DNA from: JAIEOG01 sp964611895
GTDB lineage: Bacteria; Bdellovibrionota; FAC87; UBA2466
Assembly (NCBI GenBank): GCA_964611895.1
Contig: CAZTDN010000002.1
Span: forward strand, 97,827-161,826
Reading direction: 5' to 3'
Length of the DNA stretch: 64,000 bases
Part shown: positions 1 through 9,028 of the stretch, piece after piece
Position numbering within the stretch: the stretch's first letter is position 1
Layout of the letters: every line of letters begins with the position of its first letter
Made by a program: the position numbers and the translations under genes
Notes under the pieces: model-generated
The model's input: only the letters and a program-made list of their open reading frames with translations
Told to the model about the DNA's origin: nothing
Database searches by the model: none

Positions 1-3000
1 CCTTCGTCCCGGCTGCGATCTCGTTTAGATCTTGCAAAGTTTCTGCAGCTGAAAACCCAGATTTACCCTTTTTCTCCCGATAGTCGGCGTATAGCGTTTG
101 AAAGAGGTCATCGCTCGCCTTCACCTGGACCAACTGTTCTAATGCTGGTTTAGCTTCGGGCAGATCCGCGCCCAACACCAACAGCAAGGACTTTAGTCTT
201 TGCAGACTATCGTAACGAACGAGGGCTTTTTCCCGAGCTTCGCGCACTTTCCCAGCGTTTTCGGCAATCTGTTTGGCATCTGAAGAATCCTTCTTGCCCT
301 GCTTCTCGAGCAAGCTCAGACCATCAGCGAGCTTCTGGGTTTGTTTTTCGAGCTTTAATATCTCTGCGGTGACCTCCGTTTGCGGGGAGGTTACTTGTTG
401 GATCAGCTCCAAAACCCGAGATCGAAACTCAAAATACCCCGGCAAAAACTTCTGAGAAATTTTCTCATGAAAGGGCGCGCTCTTGACCGCATCGAGCGAC
501 GCGATGGTTTCTTTTGAGGAAAGTGGGCGCAGCTCAAACGGAAGGAAAACTAGAAATGCCGCAAAGGCCTCTCGATACGCCGTAGCGTCCGCGCTTTGGA
601 TGAGCTTTTCTAAAACCTGGACGAATTCAGAAAAGAGCAGACTCCATCTTTGATGAATTTCTGGATGTTCTGCAAAATAGGCATTCAGCGCCTTTCGCCA
701 TTGCAAGGCATCCCGTGCAACAGAAAGGTCTTGGCTCTTGAGAAATGCTTCGATGGATTGCAAGCTCGCCTTTGCGTGTTCCACTCGGTGCGCAACGTGC
801 GCTTTGATCGCCTCAGATAGCGGCTGTAGCTTCTTTTTCTCTTCCTCTCCCGCGGCGGCGAGTTTGGCATCGATTTCTGATCCCCAGCTCGGGGGGAGGC
901 TCCTCAGTGTCCAATTCCCAATAGCGACACGTTGGAGCTCGCTCGCCTGAAGTTCCGACTTGGGCCGCCCCCGAAAAATCGAAACCAAGATACGTGAGGC
1001 CGAATCTGCGGCCCGACTTGACTGAAGGCGTGCAAACCCTTCTTTCGCCGCCTGCTCCTCAATTGTCTTTACCCAGCCTAAACAAAGATCTGGTTGTGAC
1101 TGACAAAGCTGAACCCAAGCTTCTGGAGTGGGCTGGCGCCCCTCAAAGAATTTTCGATCGGTGAGCTGTTGGGCGACAAAAGCCAAAGCCTCAGCGATGG
1201 CAACGCTCTCACCCGAAGACCCCACTCCGCCCGCATCATAAAGAGCCAGAAACTCGGCTGCCTGGGGTGCCTTGCTCAGTGGAAACCGACTCTGGAAAAG
1301 GGCTTTCAAACGCCCGTCAAAGTACGCTACCCAGGCGGATTTTTCTTCGGCGGTAGCTTTTTCTCCTGGCCGCATTTCAAGAAGCGGCCGTAACTCGGAT
1401 TCAAAGAGCTCCTTCGTCCGAACTTCTACTAAGTTCTTATACCAAGTCTCGGAACCCGGTAGTTTGAACCAAGATTCTAATGGAGCAAATGCTTGCCGCC
1501 GAATCGACGCTACCCGACCTCGATCCCGGGAGTCTTCGGCTTCAAGGGTCTGCTCAAATTTCCTCAGCACTAGGCCTGCTAGAGTCGCACTATCCGCAAC
1601 CGCGAACGCCTTGCGCAAAACAGAATCTGGGTACTGTTCATGCAGACGCTTTGCGATGGCTTTTTGGTGGCGTGCTGCAACGGAGATTAGCCCTTTTTTG
1701 AGATGATCGTAATCCGCATCCAAACTGGGATTGAGATTTCCAAAGGTGGATACTCCGTGGCCATGACCCTTTTCGTCAGGCACATAAAAACAGGCCGATT
1801 CTGTCCCATCGAAAACCCCGTCTTTAGCCGCGCGTGCAATGGCCGCTTCATAGGATTGACCTGGAACTAGACTCCACAATGGGTTTGCTTTCCACAATGC
1901 AAGATTACGCAAGTACTCAATAGTCTCTTGAGCGCGGGCAGCTTCATCGAGTGTAGACACTGTCTGGTCCAGGTGCGCTTCAATCTTCTCGCGGGCAACC
2001 CTATCGGGTTGATAGGCCGTTTTGCCCTTTATCGTTTTTTGGACAGAGGAGGTCGCAAACAAAGCATCAGTGACTTGAGCCGCAATCACAGCGGTGTCTA
2101 ACTGCGCTTCTTGTTTGAGGAGAGCATTCCATTTTGACTCAAAACGGTGACGCCAGTAAACCAACCCAAGTTGTGCAACTCCAGGAAGAATCTCCATCGT
2201 GGTCCCTGGAACGACAAGAAGATTGGGATCGATAAACTGCACAGCATAAGTCGTCAGACTGTCAGCCAGTGCTGATTCAACGGCTTTTTGGATTAGCTCT
2301 TGGATGACGGATTTACGCTCCTCGACGTTAGAGTCGCTAAGCCCCTGAGCTAAATCTGTCCGGATTGCCGAAAAGAGGATGGTGAGTTTTTCCCCGAGAA
2401 GGCTCGCAAAATCGTCGTGCGTACTCTGCCCTAGCTGATGGCGCAGCTCCTCGCCAAACGGCCTTTCGTCCACTTTAGCAACGAGCGTATTTCCAACTGC
2501 ATCCCACTGGGAAAGGTTGTTTGGTACCTGGCCCTTGTTTCGGTATTCCCTAAAAAATTCAGCTAACCACTCTTTCACGATCTCCTGCCCAAACTGGTAA
2601 AGAGCCCCCTTCTTCTCGCCGAAAAAAAAGACATGTGGGTGTTCAGGCGGTACTACTGGAAGTGCTTTGCGCAATTGGTACTGAGACACTAGCTCTTGTA
2701 CACCGTGGTTGAGTTGCGAAACCCACCACTCAACTTCTTCCAGGTCGGAAAAAGTGCGGAGCACTTCACCGTATTCGTTCATCCCATCTTCCAGAAAAGT
2801 GACTTCCTTTTTGGGGACCAAGCAAGCGTCAGGGAGTTTTGTGACCCGCTGAGCGACGGGTAGCTGCGTATTAACGGCCGCGAGTTCCACAACGGAAGTG
2901 CGTTTGGCTAGCATCACCAACGCATCCAAGTATGCCCCGGGCTTGAGCTGAGGATCTTGCAAAGCAAGCGCGATTTTTTCATCCAGTGACTCGGCGGGGC

Positions 3001-3937
3001 TCTTCTCCCCATCCCGGAAACAATACTGAGACGAACCCACACACGGCGCGAACTGTGGGAGCTGCTTTACCACAACAGACGCCGTGTAAATTTTTTCTGC
3101 TTTGATGGCCGCTGGAGAAACAGGCCTGCGGATCCCCAGGCTTTGGCGCGCTGCTTTTTCACCCAGTCCATGCATCGAACCTTGAAGTTTGAGTCCCAGC
3201 GAACCGCTGACTTTGAAATCTGGCAATGCAGGCGGGTGTGCCTTAGCTTCTCGCAGGGCGTGGAATACCGCGACTGCTTGCCGAAATCTGCGTAGCAAGG
3301 CTACCCACGAGATGAGTTTTCGCGCTTCAGTGGCGGTCACTGCCGCGCCATCAGGCTTTTGGGCAAGTTCGACGAACAACGGTTGTTCTTCTACGAGCTC
3401 GGGGTTGAGCTGACGCGCCTGACGGGCTTGTTCGCGCTTCATGGTCCATTCCTGCCCATGTGGAGCGGGAACCGGGCTAAAGCTAGTCTGGGGCACGCAA
3501 TAGCGACCATTCACGGTTACTGTTTTTGCTTTGAACGCACCGCCAACTCGATCTTCAAACTCTACTGAACCCAATTCTGCATGATGCGCTTCGAGATATT
3601 CAGATACCGCCGTCTGAGCCGAGACGACTAGAGCATCGATTTCAGCGAGAGGCATTTCTTTCAGGGCATCGATATCGGCCGGACCAGGTTCGCAAAAATG
3701 GTAGGGGCCAAAAACCAATTGTTCTTGATCCGCTTGTTGAACCAAAATTCCGGGAATCTGAGCGTGAAGAGCGGCATAGAGCTGCCAGGTTTTCTCGTGA
3801 AGCGTGTTCAGCAACGTGGAACGGGTCAGGTTTGCAGCAGGCTGATCTTGGGCTGGTGTGGTTGGATCCGAGGCCCAAACGGGGGCGGGAACCGCCATCA
3901 AAACGCATAGCGTGTATGTAAGAAAAGTTCGCAGCAA
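1..3937 (-). CDS. Very large exported protein of unknown function, C-terminus beyond window
   Basis: Reading the minus strand I find one uninterrupted frame from 3937 to the left edge, at least 1312 codons, with no stop. The chosen TTG start at 3937 has a GGGGGCG ribosome-binding site a few bases upstream and gives a signal peptide: MLRTF, a hydrophobic stretch, then a PAPVWAS cleavage region. An in-frame GTG at 3961 or ATG at 3898 are alternatives. After the signal peptide the chain is Glu/Gln/Ala/Leu-rich and looks largely alpha-helical, with a probable coiled-coil segment near the end of what can be seen (about residues 1190-1240). The few cysteines cluster in small groups. I recognise no catalytic motif and no known domain. 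It probably acts in the periplasm or at the cell surface. It stands alone, divergent from the secreted protein at 4277. Neighbouring genes at 5354 and 33493 are also large exported helical proteins, but I see no direct sequence match to them. Confidence 0.8.
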   Translation of the reverse strand, partial: MLRTFLTYTLCVLMAVPAPVWASDPTTPAQDQPAANLTRSTLLNTLHEKTWQLYAALHAQIPGILVQQADQEQLVFGPYHFCEPGPADIDALKEMPLAEIDALVVSAQTAVSEYLEAHHAELGSVEFEDRVGGAFKAKTVTVNGRYCVPQTSFSPVPAPHGQEWTMKREQARQARQLNPELVEEQPLFVELAQKPDGAAVTATEARKLISWVALLRRFRQAVAVFHALREAKAHPPALPDFKVSGSLGLKLQGSMHGLGEKAARQSLGIRRPVSPAAIKAEKIYTASVVVKQLPQFAPCVGSSQYCFRDGEKSPAESLDEKIALALQDPQLKPGAYLDALVMLAKRTSVVELAAVNTQLPVAQRVTKLPDACLVPKKEVTFLEDGMNEYGEVLRTFSDLEEVEWWVSQLNHGVQELVSQYQLRKALPVVPPEHPHVFFFGEKKGALYQFGQEIVKEWLAEFFREYRNKGQVPNNLSQWDAVGNTLVAKVDERPFGEELRHQLGQSTHDDFASLLGEKLTILFSAIRTDLAQGLSDSNVEERKSVIQELIQKAVESALADSLTTYAVQFIDPNLLVVPGTTMEILPGVAQLGLVYWRHRFESKWNALLKQEAQLDTAVIAAQVTDALFATSSVQKTIKGKTAYQPDRVAREKIEAHLDQTVSTLDEAARAQETIEYLRNLALWKANPLWSLVPGQSYEAAIARAAKDGVFDGTESACFYVPDEKGHGHGVSTFGNLNPSLDADYDHLKKGLISVAARHQKAIAKRLHEQYPDSVLRKAFAVADSATLAGLVLRKFEQTLEAEDSRDRGRVASIRRQAFAPLESWFKLPGSETWYKNLVEVRTKELFESELRPLLEMRPGEKATAEEKSAWVAYFDGRLKALFQSRFPLSKAPQAAEFLALYDAGGVGSSGESVAIAEALAFVAQQLTDRKFFEGRQPTPEAWVQLCQSQPDLCLGWVKTIEEQAAKEGFARLQSSRAADSASRILVSIFRGRPKSELQASELQRVAIGNWTLRSLPPSWGSEIDAKLAAAGEEEKKKLQPLSEAIKAHVAHRVEHAKASLQSIEAFLKSQDLSVARDALQWRKALNAYFAEHPEIHQRWSLLFSEFVQVLEKLIQSADATAYREAFAAFLVFLPFELRPLSSKETIASLDAVKSAPFHEKISQKFLPGYFEFRSRVLELIQQVTSPQTEVTAEILKLEKQTQKLADGLSLLEKQGKKDSSDAKQIAENAGKVREAREKALVRYDSLQRLKSLLLVLGADLPEAKPALEQLVQVKASDDLFQTLYADYREKKGKSGFSAAETLQDLNEIAAGTK

Positions 3938-4276
3938 ATCGCCCCCAAAAGCAAACTTCACGGACACCAATCTACAAGAATACCTAGGTGCGTCTGTAAG
4001 AGAAGAAAGCACTATAAAGAATTTAACGCAACGGGTCAATAAAAAACGGCCTAACCCCTTGAAAAACAGGGCCCTTTTTGGGCACCTGCCAATTTAGGCC
4101 AGCCTGCCTGGCCCGCTCCAGCCGGGGTTTCTCGACCCAGGTAACGCAAGGGGCCTAAAAATCCAAAAAAAAGTTACAAATGCCGGCCAGATCTGTTACA
4201 AGCGCCAAAGTTGGTATCAGAATTTTCCAGACCTGTTTTCTTATGATTCAGGCTGGGTCGTTGGAGGATCTCAAAT
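3938..4276. other. Divergent intergenic region with inverted repeats
   Basis: This 339-base gap separates two divergent exported-protein genes and must hold both promoters. It contains inverted repeats: GGCCAG...CTGGCC near 4097-4113, and a long-range pair CCCCTTG (4055-4061) with CAAGGGG (4147-4153). The central part is GC-rich and flanked by A-rich tracts. I see no credible ORF in it. The repeats could form a structured leader or be protein-binding sites; nothing in the sequence decides between these. Confidence 0.4.
4242..4247 (+). promoter_or_regulatory. Possible -10 box for the 4277 gene
   Basis: TATGAT lies 30 bases upstream of the 4277 start, at a suitable distance for a short leader that contains the GGAGGA ribosome-binding site at about 4263-4268. 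No good -35 hexamer sits at 16-18 bases, so this is only a weak promoter call. Confidence 0.3.
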
Positions 4277-5161
4277 ATGAAGAAGTTCTTGGGTGTTCTT
4301 GCCCTTGTCGCAGCAATCGGAGTGCAAAACACTTCCTTTGCAGTAACCGCAGTTGCTGAAGAAGTTATCGTACAAAACGGCGTAGCCGCTGTTCGAATAG
4401 CACAGGAAATGTTTGCAAAAAACCTGACCGATGCGTCCTCGCTAGTTGGCAAGGAAATCGGTGGTGTTGTGTTGACTCAGCAAGCTGCCCAGCAGCTCGG
4501 AGTGCTCGCCAGCCCCCTTTTGGCTGCTTTGAAGAGCAACCCTTCTTTCAAACCAACCGCTGCTGATTTTGATCGCTTGGCAGAATTGGCTAACAGCAGC
4601 CGCATGATCAATTCGGCCACGTTGGAAGTCATGGCGAACTCGATCATCAAATCCAAGGGAATTGGCAGCGTCGAAGCCGACTTGGCCCTGGCTAAATCGG
4701 AAAACGTGGCAAACTTACTCCCCAGCGAAGTAAACGCCATGAACCCCACGACTGTTTTGGAAACCTACTCTCCTATCACGGAGATGGGCCGCGCAGCCCT
4801 TGCCCAACCGGCAATGACTGCGGGCGCTGAAGAAGCTCGTGCTCGTCTGATTCAAGAAGCTATCGCTACGGGCGCAGCCGTCTGCGAAGGCAACACGGGC
4901 GCTTGCGTTCGCTCCAACTTGCAAGTCGCTGAAGGCATTATTGCGAACAACCTCGAAGTGACCGGGCACCAGGCCTTCATTTCGGACTTGTTCCGCGGCT
5001 TCCCCTCGGAAGCAAACCGAGCACCGGTTTCTCAGTACCGCGCTGGTGGATACAACGCCCTGGCGTTGATGCACCAAGATGGCAGCCAACAGGATCCTAG
5101 CTTGAAGCCGCTGCGAAGCTGCTTCTTGACTGGAGCGCCGGCTGCAGCAGGTACGAATTAA
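4277..5161 (+). CDS. Secreted protein of unknown function, 294 aa
   Basis: The ATG at 4277 follows a strong GGAGGA ribosome-binding site at 8 bases. The N-terminus is a classical signal peptide (MKKFLGVLALVAA... cleaving near SFA-V). The mature chain is Ala/Leu/Glu-rich, probably helical, with several internal short similar segments of the type xxLANSS/LAKSE. Three cysteines lie in the last third, two of them close together (VCEGNTGACV) and probably disulphide-bonded, the third near the C-terminus. I recognise no family. The gene is monocistronic: a divergent gene lies upstream and a strong intrinsic terminator directly downstream, which together with the strong ribosome-binding site suggests an abundant product. 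It is likely periplasmic or surface-exposed. Confidence 0.75.
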   Translation: MKKFLGVLALVAAIGVQNTSFAVTAVAEEVIVQNGVAAVRIAQEMFAKNLTDASSLVGKEIGGVVLTQQAAQQLGVLASPLLAALKSNPSFKPTAADFDRLAELANSSRMINSATLEVMANSIIKSKGIGSVEADLALAKSENVANLLPSEVNAMNPTTVLETYSPITEMGRAALAQPAMTAGAEEARARLIQEAIATGAAVCEGNTGACVRSNLQVAEGIIANNLEVTGHQAFISDLFRGFPSEANRAPVSQYRAGGYNALALMHQDGSQQDPSLKPLRSCFLTGAPAAAGTN

Positions 5162-5190
5162 CTTACGTATCCTCTGATACATTCAACGGA

Positions 5191-5225
5191 AAAACGCGTT
5201 GGGGACGCCCAACGCGTTTTTTTTT
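5191..5225 (+). terminator. Rho-independent terminator
   Basis: A 13-base perfect stem, AAAACGCGTTGGG (5191-5203) pairing with CCCAACGCGTTTT (5208-5220), encloses a 4-base loop and runs into an uninterrupted T tract to 5225. It ends the transcript of the 4277 gene. Confidence 0.92.
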
Positions 5226-5353
5226 GCTTTTTAAAAAGGTGTGCACCTCCCCCATGTCCCTGCACCTAGACGCCCTGTACACACCCAGCGTTCATTGCGG
5301 CACTTCCGGGAGTCCGGTAGACTGGAAATAGCCCCTTTCGAAAGGTAAAGACG

Positions 5354-7015
5354 ATGCCCTTGCTCCGCCTTTTGCTTATCCTCCCTACCCTCATATCTGC
5401 TCCCTGCTGGGCGGATGAGGACCCCAAAGCGGCGCTGAATAAGCGGATTGGCAGTGTCAAAGACTCGCCCTCAACAACAAAGAGCCCGGCCGCCCCTCCC
5501 CTTCAAACCACGGTCGCCCCAAAAGACGCGGTTTCGTATCCCGCCCCACAGCCAGAAAAAGACGCCTGGGGAACCGTTTCTAAAAACCTTTGGAACCCCG
5601 TGACCGGTGGCATTGTCGCCACCTACGCCGTAGTGCAATGGCGGGCTAACTACAATGCACGACTTACGCGGCAGGCTGCCCGCGCCGTGCAAAACCAGCT
5701 TCAAAGGGCTTTCCCGAGAGGTCTGGACGGGCGCCTTGCCCCCCAGCTACGCCAAGTCCAAGCGGCGGAAATACGATTGGCCCAACACATCGCCCAGATT
5801 CAAGACCCCAAAGCAAAACGCTACTTTCTCGATAAATACGGAAAGGAAGTTTGTGCAAAACACTTGGCTAACTTGATGCGGGGTAGAGTCAATGCAGACG
5901 TCGCAGAGGCTCCAAAATGGGGGACTCCCGAAGAATCCGATCGGGCTCTGATTGCCCAAATCGAAGCGGAAGACCGCAACCTCCAAAAAGCCTATCAAGA
6001 TTGGTTTGAAGAAATCCAAAAAATCGAACCGGAGTTCGCTCGGTTAACAGGCCAATCCCTACGCTTGCCACCGCGCCCTGAGTCCCTTGCTGCCGATACG
6101 GTGGCCGATACGCGCGCGATTAGGCAAGCTATGGAAGACTTGGAGCGGCATTTTTCGAGCATGGTAAAGCATTTTGATACCCTGGCTCAACGCACTTCGG
6201 TCGAGCGCGCTCGTGACGGTATTTCTGAAATGGTCGCTGAGGGGGTAGCTCCCGTTCTGTGGCGCACGGGTGCAAATATGGCCGCAGCCCTACGTGCCGG
6301 ATTAAGACATCCCATCAGAACCGCCACACAATCGATCCACAATTCGTTGACCAACCCAGCGCCTCTTCTGAAAGCGGCCCCGCCGGTTGTAGCCCTGGTG
6401 AGTATTTTAGCGATCAACGGGTACATCCAGCACCGGGAATCGGAACTAAAACAGAAACACCAGACCACAATCGAAGAAATCGCCGAGGGACAACGTGCTT
6501 CTGAGCAAGCCGCTACCCCCGCCTTGCGAAAGTTCAATGACCAGATGCTTGCGACCGCGCTAGCTAGCACTTGGAAGGCTCTCGTCGATAAAAAGGAAAT
6601 CGAAGCGCAACGCAGTCGCCTCCCCATTCTCATCCAGGAAGAAAGCGCGATGCCTGACCTCTCGCCAGCCGCGCTCCAGAACATACGCAATTTCGCTGCA
6701 GAAGGCGCTCAAGTCGCTAAAGACTTAGGAATAACTGAAACCGCCGGAATTTGGGTGGTTTTGTATCGCCAGATGGATCCAAATGCGGCAAAACCGAGCT
6801 ACACGGAAATCTACAAGACTCACCAAGAAGAAATTCAAAAGCTTGCGGTGGGGCTAGAAGGCTTTGCCGAAAACGCGAGCGAAATCCTGTCTACATCCAA
6901 AGCGATAGTTGATGAATTCAATCGACGTAATGCCGAAGATTTAAAAAAGGCAGCCGCTGAAAAAACCAAAGCACAGACGCCAACCGCGCCCATGCCGCCC
7001 AAAGCACCTGAGTAG
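5354..7015 (+). CDS. Exported/membrane helical protein of unknown function, 553 aa
   Basis: The ATG at 5354 follows GAAAGGT. Residues 1-20 form a signal peptide (cleavage near CWA-DE). A short moderately hydrophobic stretch (about 80-95) precedes long charged helices, including QVQAAEIRLAQHIAQIQ. A clear membrane segment lies at about 345-362 (PPVVALVSILAINGY), followed by an acidic/basic helical region and an Ala/Lys/Pro-rich tail ending PMPPKAPE. No enzyme motif is visible. The layout (signal peptide, helical region, central membrane segment, Ala/Lys tail) resembles that of the protein at 33493-35319, so the two may be distant paralogues, though I see no strong residue identity. The gene ends 7 bases from a convergent lipoprotein gene without an obvious terminator. 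Confidence 0.75.
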   Translation: MPLLRLLLILPTLISAPCWADEDPKAALNKRIGSVKDSPSTTKSPAAPPLQTTVAPKDAVSYPAPQPEKDAWGTVSKNLWNPVTGGIVATYAVVQWRANYNARLTRQAARAVQNQLQRAFPRGLDGRLAPQLRQVQAAEIRLAQHIAQIQDPKAKRYFLDKYGKEVCAKHLANLMRGRVNADVAEAPKWGTPEESDRALIAQIEAEDRNLQKAYQDWFEEIQKIEPEFARLTGQSLRLPPRPESLAADTVADTRAIRQAMEDLERHFSSMVKHFDTLAQRTSVERARDGISEMVAEGVAPVLWRTGANMAAALRAGLRHPIRTATQSIHNSLTNPAPLLKAAPPVVALVSILAINGYIQHRESELKQKHQTTIEEIAEGQRASEQAATPALRKFNDQMLATALASTWKALVDKKEIEAQRSRLPILIQEESAMPDLSPAALQNIRNFAAEGAQVAKDLGITETAGIWVVLYRQMDPNAAKPSYTEIYKTHQEEIQKLAVGLEGFAENASEILSTSKAIVDEFNRRNAEDLKKAAAEKTKAQTPTAPMPPKAPE

Positions 7016-7022
7016 GGCTAGT

Positions 7023-8189
7023 CTATTTTTCCGCTTTTTTGGACTCAGTCGGGGTAACAGAGTCGATCGCAGCAGCGCGGAGTTTGTCTTTTTCTTTTTG
7101 AATGAGCTGGGTAAAAGCGTTGGGGGAGCCAAACCGCTCTCCGTCCAAAGCAACAATCTGCGCTTCGAAGGCAGAAGCCCCCTCGGGAATACTTAACGCT
7201 TCGTTGCGCTTAAGTTCCGCCATCTTGGTTTTGACACTCTCCACGCGCTTGGGGTCTTTTAGAATCGCTAACGCCTGCTCATACCCAGCAAGGCGCTGTT
7301 GCGCTCCCTGGATTACTTTTTCGGAGTAAACGCCTTTTGAACCCGGTTTCTCTTCTAATCGCAGCAATCCCAAAAAATAGCCAAAACGGTGGCCGTCCAC
7401 CAAAATCGTATTCCCGACGACTTCTCCATCGGCAACATTGAGTGGATCGGCATTACCAATGACGATAGAAATCGCCGGCACCTGCGCGGCGAGCTTGCGA
7501 TCTTCGACATGGTCCGCCAGATTGGAGAGTATAATGACCTTCTTGGCCGACGGCACTTGCTTAAGCGCTTTTTCAATCGATTTGGCTGGGTTTTCCACCC
7601 GCAACCCTTCAGACAACTTAGCCTTTTCAGATAAAATGGAAAGCACTGCGACGGGCTCGCCTGTCACGTCCACAAGCTGCACCGGAGAAAAAACGGGCTT
7701 ACCCTTTTTGTCGACGACGTTTGTCGACACAAACTTAAACTTGGCGTCCGTCTCGGCCTTTTTGAGCACTGCAAGGCCAAGAGAATAGTCCGCAGCCCCA
7801 GGGCCAAAGACCTGAACCCCCATCTCACTCAACATCTGCACCAGAACCGCTGTTCGACCGCGATAAAACTCAACGGGTGCCTGGCGTTTCAGGGGAGCAA
7901 AAAGATCGCCAGACTCGACATGCAAAGTTCTGGGATACTTCTTACGGAATTCTTTTACTGCATTCCATTCTCGGTCCAATCCACCATAAGGTGTCGAGTG
8001 GCATCCGCAGGGCTCTATTTGACCTTCTCGGCCTTGGTTAAAAAGCACAGTCAGAGCCTCGGCAGGCAGTTTTGAAGCGGATTCTGTCGTGACTGACGGT
8101 GGAGTGCTGGAGCATGCCACAAGTCCCAAGACCGACACGCCAGTCCACAAGGACAACCACATATTCCTAGGTAGAAAATTTGATTTCAT
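7023..8189 (-). CDS. Lipoprotein with degenerate UshA/5'-nucleotidase-like metallophosphoesterase domain
   Basis: The ATG at 8189 follows an AGAAGGAG ribosome-binding site. A lipoprotein signal ends in the lipobox LVAC (Cys 26). The mature part reads like the N-terminal domain of the UshA/5'-nucleotidase family: a first strand followed by EPCGC...GGL (a cysteine signature seen in one branch of these proteins), ESGDLF for the GD motif, a VSTNVVDKKGKPVF segment, a LSNLADHVED segment and a VDGHRFGYFLGLLRL end strand. The metal ligands are mostly missing: the GNHE position reads GPGAADY, and the GGHxH position reads GNADPL. Hydrolase activity is therefore doubtful, and a binding or structural role is more likely. 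The C-terminus is a charged helical tail. It lies downstream of the exported protein at 8279-8959 on the same strand and may be co-transcribed. Confidence 0.7.
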   Translation of the reverse strand: MKSNFLPRNMWLSLWTGVSVLGLVACSSTPPSVTTESASKLPAEALTVLFNQGREGQIEPCGCHSTPYGGLDREWNAVKEFRKKYPRTLHVESGDLFAPLKRQAPVEFYRGRTAVLVQMLSEMGVQVFGPGAADYSLGLAVLKKAETDAKFKFVSTNVVDKKGKPVFSPVQLVDVTGEPVAVLSILSEKAKLSEGLRVENPAKSIEKALKQVPSAKKVIILSNLADHVEDRKLAAQVPAISIVIGNADPLNVADGEVVGNTILVDGHRFGYFLGLLRLEEKPGSKGVYSEKVIQGAQQRLAGYEQALAILKDPKRVESVKTKMAELKRNEALSIPEGASAFEAQIVALDGERFGSPNAFTQLIQKEKDKLRAAAIDSVTPTESKKAEK

Positions 8190-8278
8190 GAACCTGCTCC
8201 TTCTCGAAAATGGAGCGTATTTTTAACCCAAGCGTCGGTAGATGACCAGCGGTTTGCTCAAAACCGCCAAAAGACGAT

Positions 8279-8959
8279 TCAAGGGGCATTTCTGAGAGAG
8301 ACATCTTCTATGTCGTCTGGGGTAGGAATTCCCTTACCACACCCCGAGTCCAAACGCTGAGCACGCTGGTAACGGAAAGCAGCTGCATTGTACTCGTGCT
8401 CTCGATCCAAGTAGTCCTGAAAAGCCAAGACTTTCTTTTTATACAAAACCCGCCCGGTCTCCGCACGGAACTGAGCCAGTTCTAGTTTGGATTTTTCGAC
8501 TGCGGCCTCACCACTACGGGCTCGACACCCGGCTTTCCACTTCGCCAGATACTCATTGTAAAGTTTTTTTGCGTCTAGCGCCTTGCCAGCCGATATTTCT
8601 GCGCTCAACTCGTCCACGCGCACACTGTGTTCCAACCATACCACCCGCTCTCGGAGGGCCATGGATAGAGCTTGAGCCACTTCCCAGTTTGCTTTCGCTT
8701 CGCGAAACTGATCTTCTGAAACCATGGCTCGCCGAAACAGATTTTCCGTCATCTTGTAAACGGTCGCATCTTTCTTTTCCTGGTCGATAGCAACCTCATA
8801 CTCTGACTTGGCCATCTCCAAACCATAGGCAGAGCTGCGCCCTGAATCCACATCACTGAGAAAACCTGCGATTGCAGAAAGAGATTTAGTCGATAGTGGC
8901 GTCGCCGCCGCTTCGGATACACCACTAAACAAAAAGGAAAAGCAGATAAGCGTCCTCAT
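8279..8959 (-). CDS. Secreted helical protein of unknown function, 226 aa
   Basis: I place the start at ATG 8959 because GGGGGAG sits just upstream and the product then begins directly with a signal peptide (MRTLICFSFLFSGVSEAAA). An in-frame ATG at 8977 would add six residues. The mature protein is almost entirely charged helix (Glu/Lys/Arg/Ala-rich) with heptad-like spacing over about residues 50-200, so a coiled coil is likely. Two cysteines lie mid-chain and near the C-terminus. No family recognised. It precedes the degenerate phosphoesterase lipoprotein on the same strand, about 90 bases apart, so the two may form one transcription unit acting in the periplasm. Confidence 0.7.
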   Translation of the reverse strand: MRTLICFSFLFSGVSEAAATPLSTKSLSAIAGFLSDVDSGRSSAYGLEMAKSEYEVAIDQEKKDATVYKMTENLFRRAMVSEDQFREAKANWEVAQALSMALRERVVWLEHSVRVDELSAEISAGKALDAKKLYNEYLAKWKAGCRARSGEAAVEKSKLELAQFRAETGRVLYKKKVLAFQDYLDREHEYNAAAFRYQRAQRLDSGCGKGIPTPDDIEDVSLRNAP

Positions 8960-9028
8960 ACACTCCCCCATGTCCAAAGTATAAGGGGGAGCAACAACTG
9001 GAGCTATGGTTTTAAATGCTGGGATGCA

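Noticed and set aside
273..3910. Many short plus-strand frames in the first 4 kb
   Set aside because: They are shadows of the single long minus-strand frame that covers the whole stretch.
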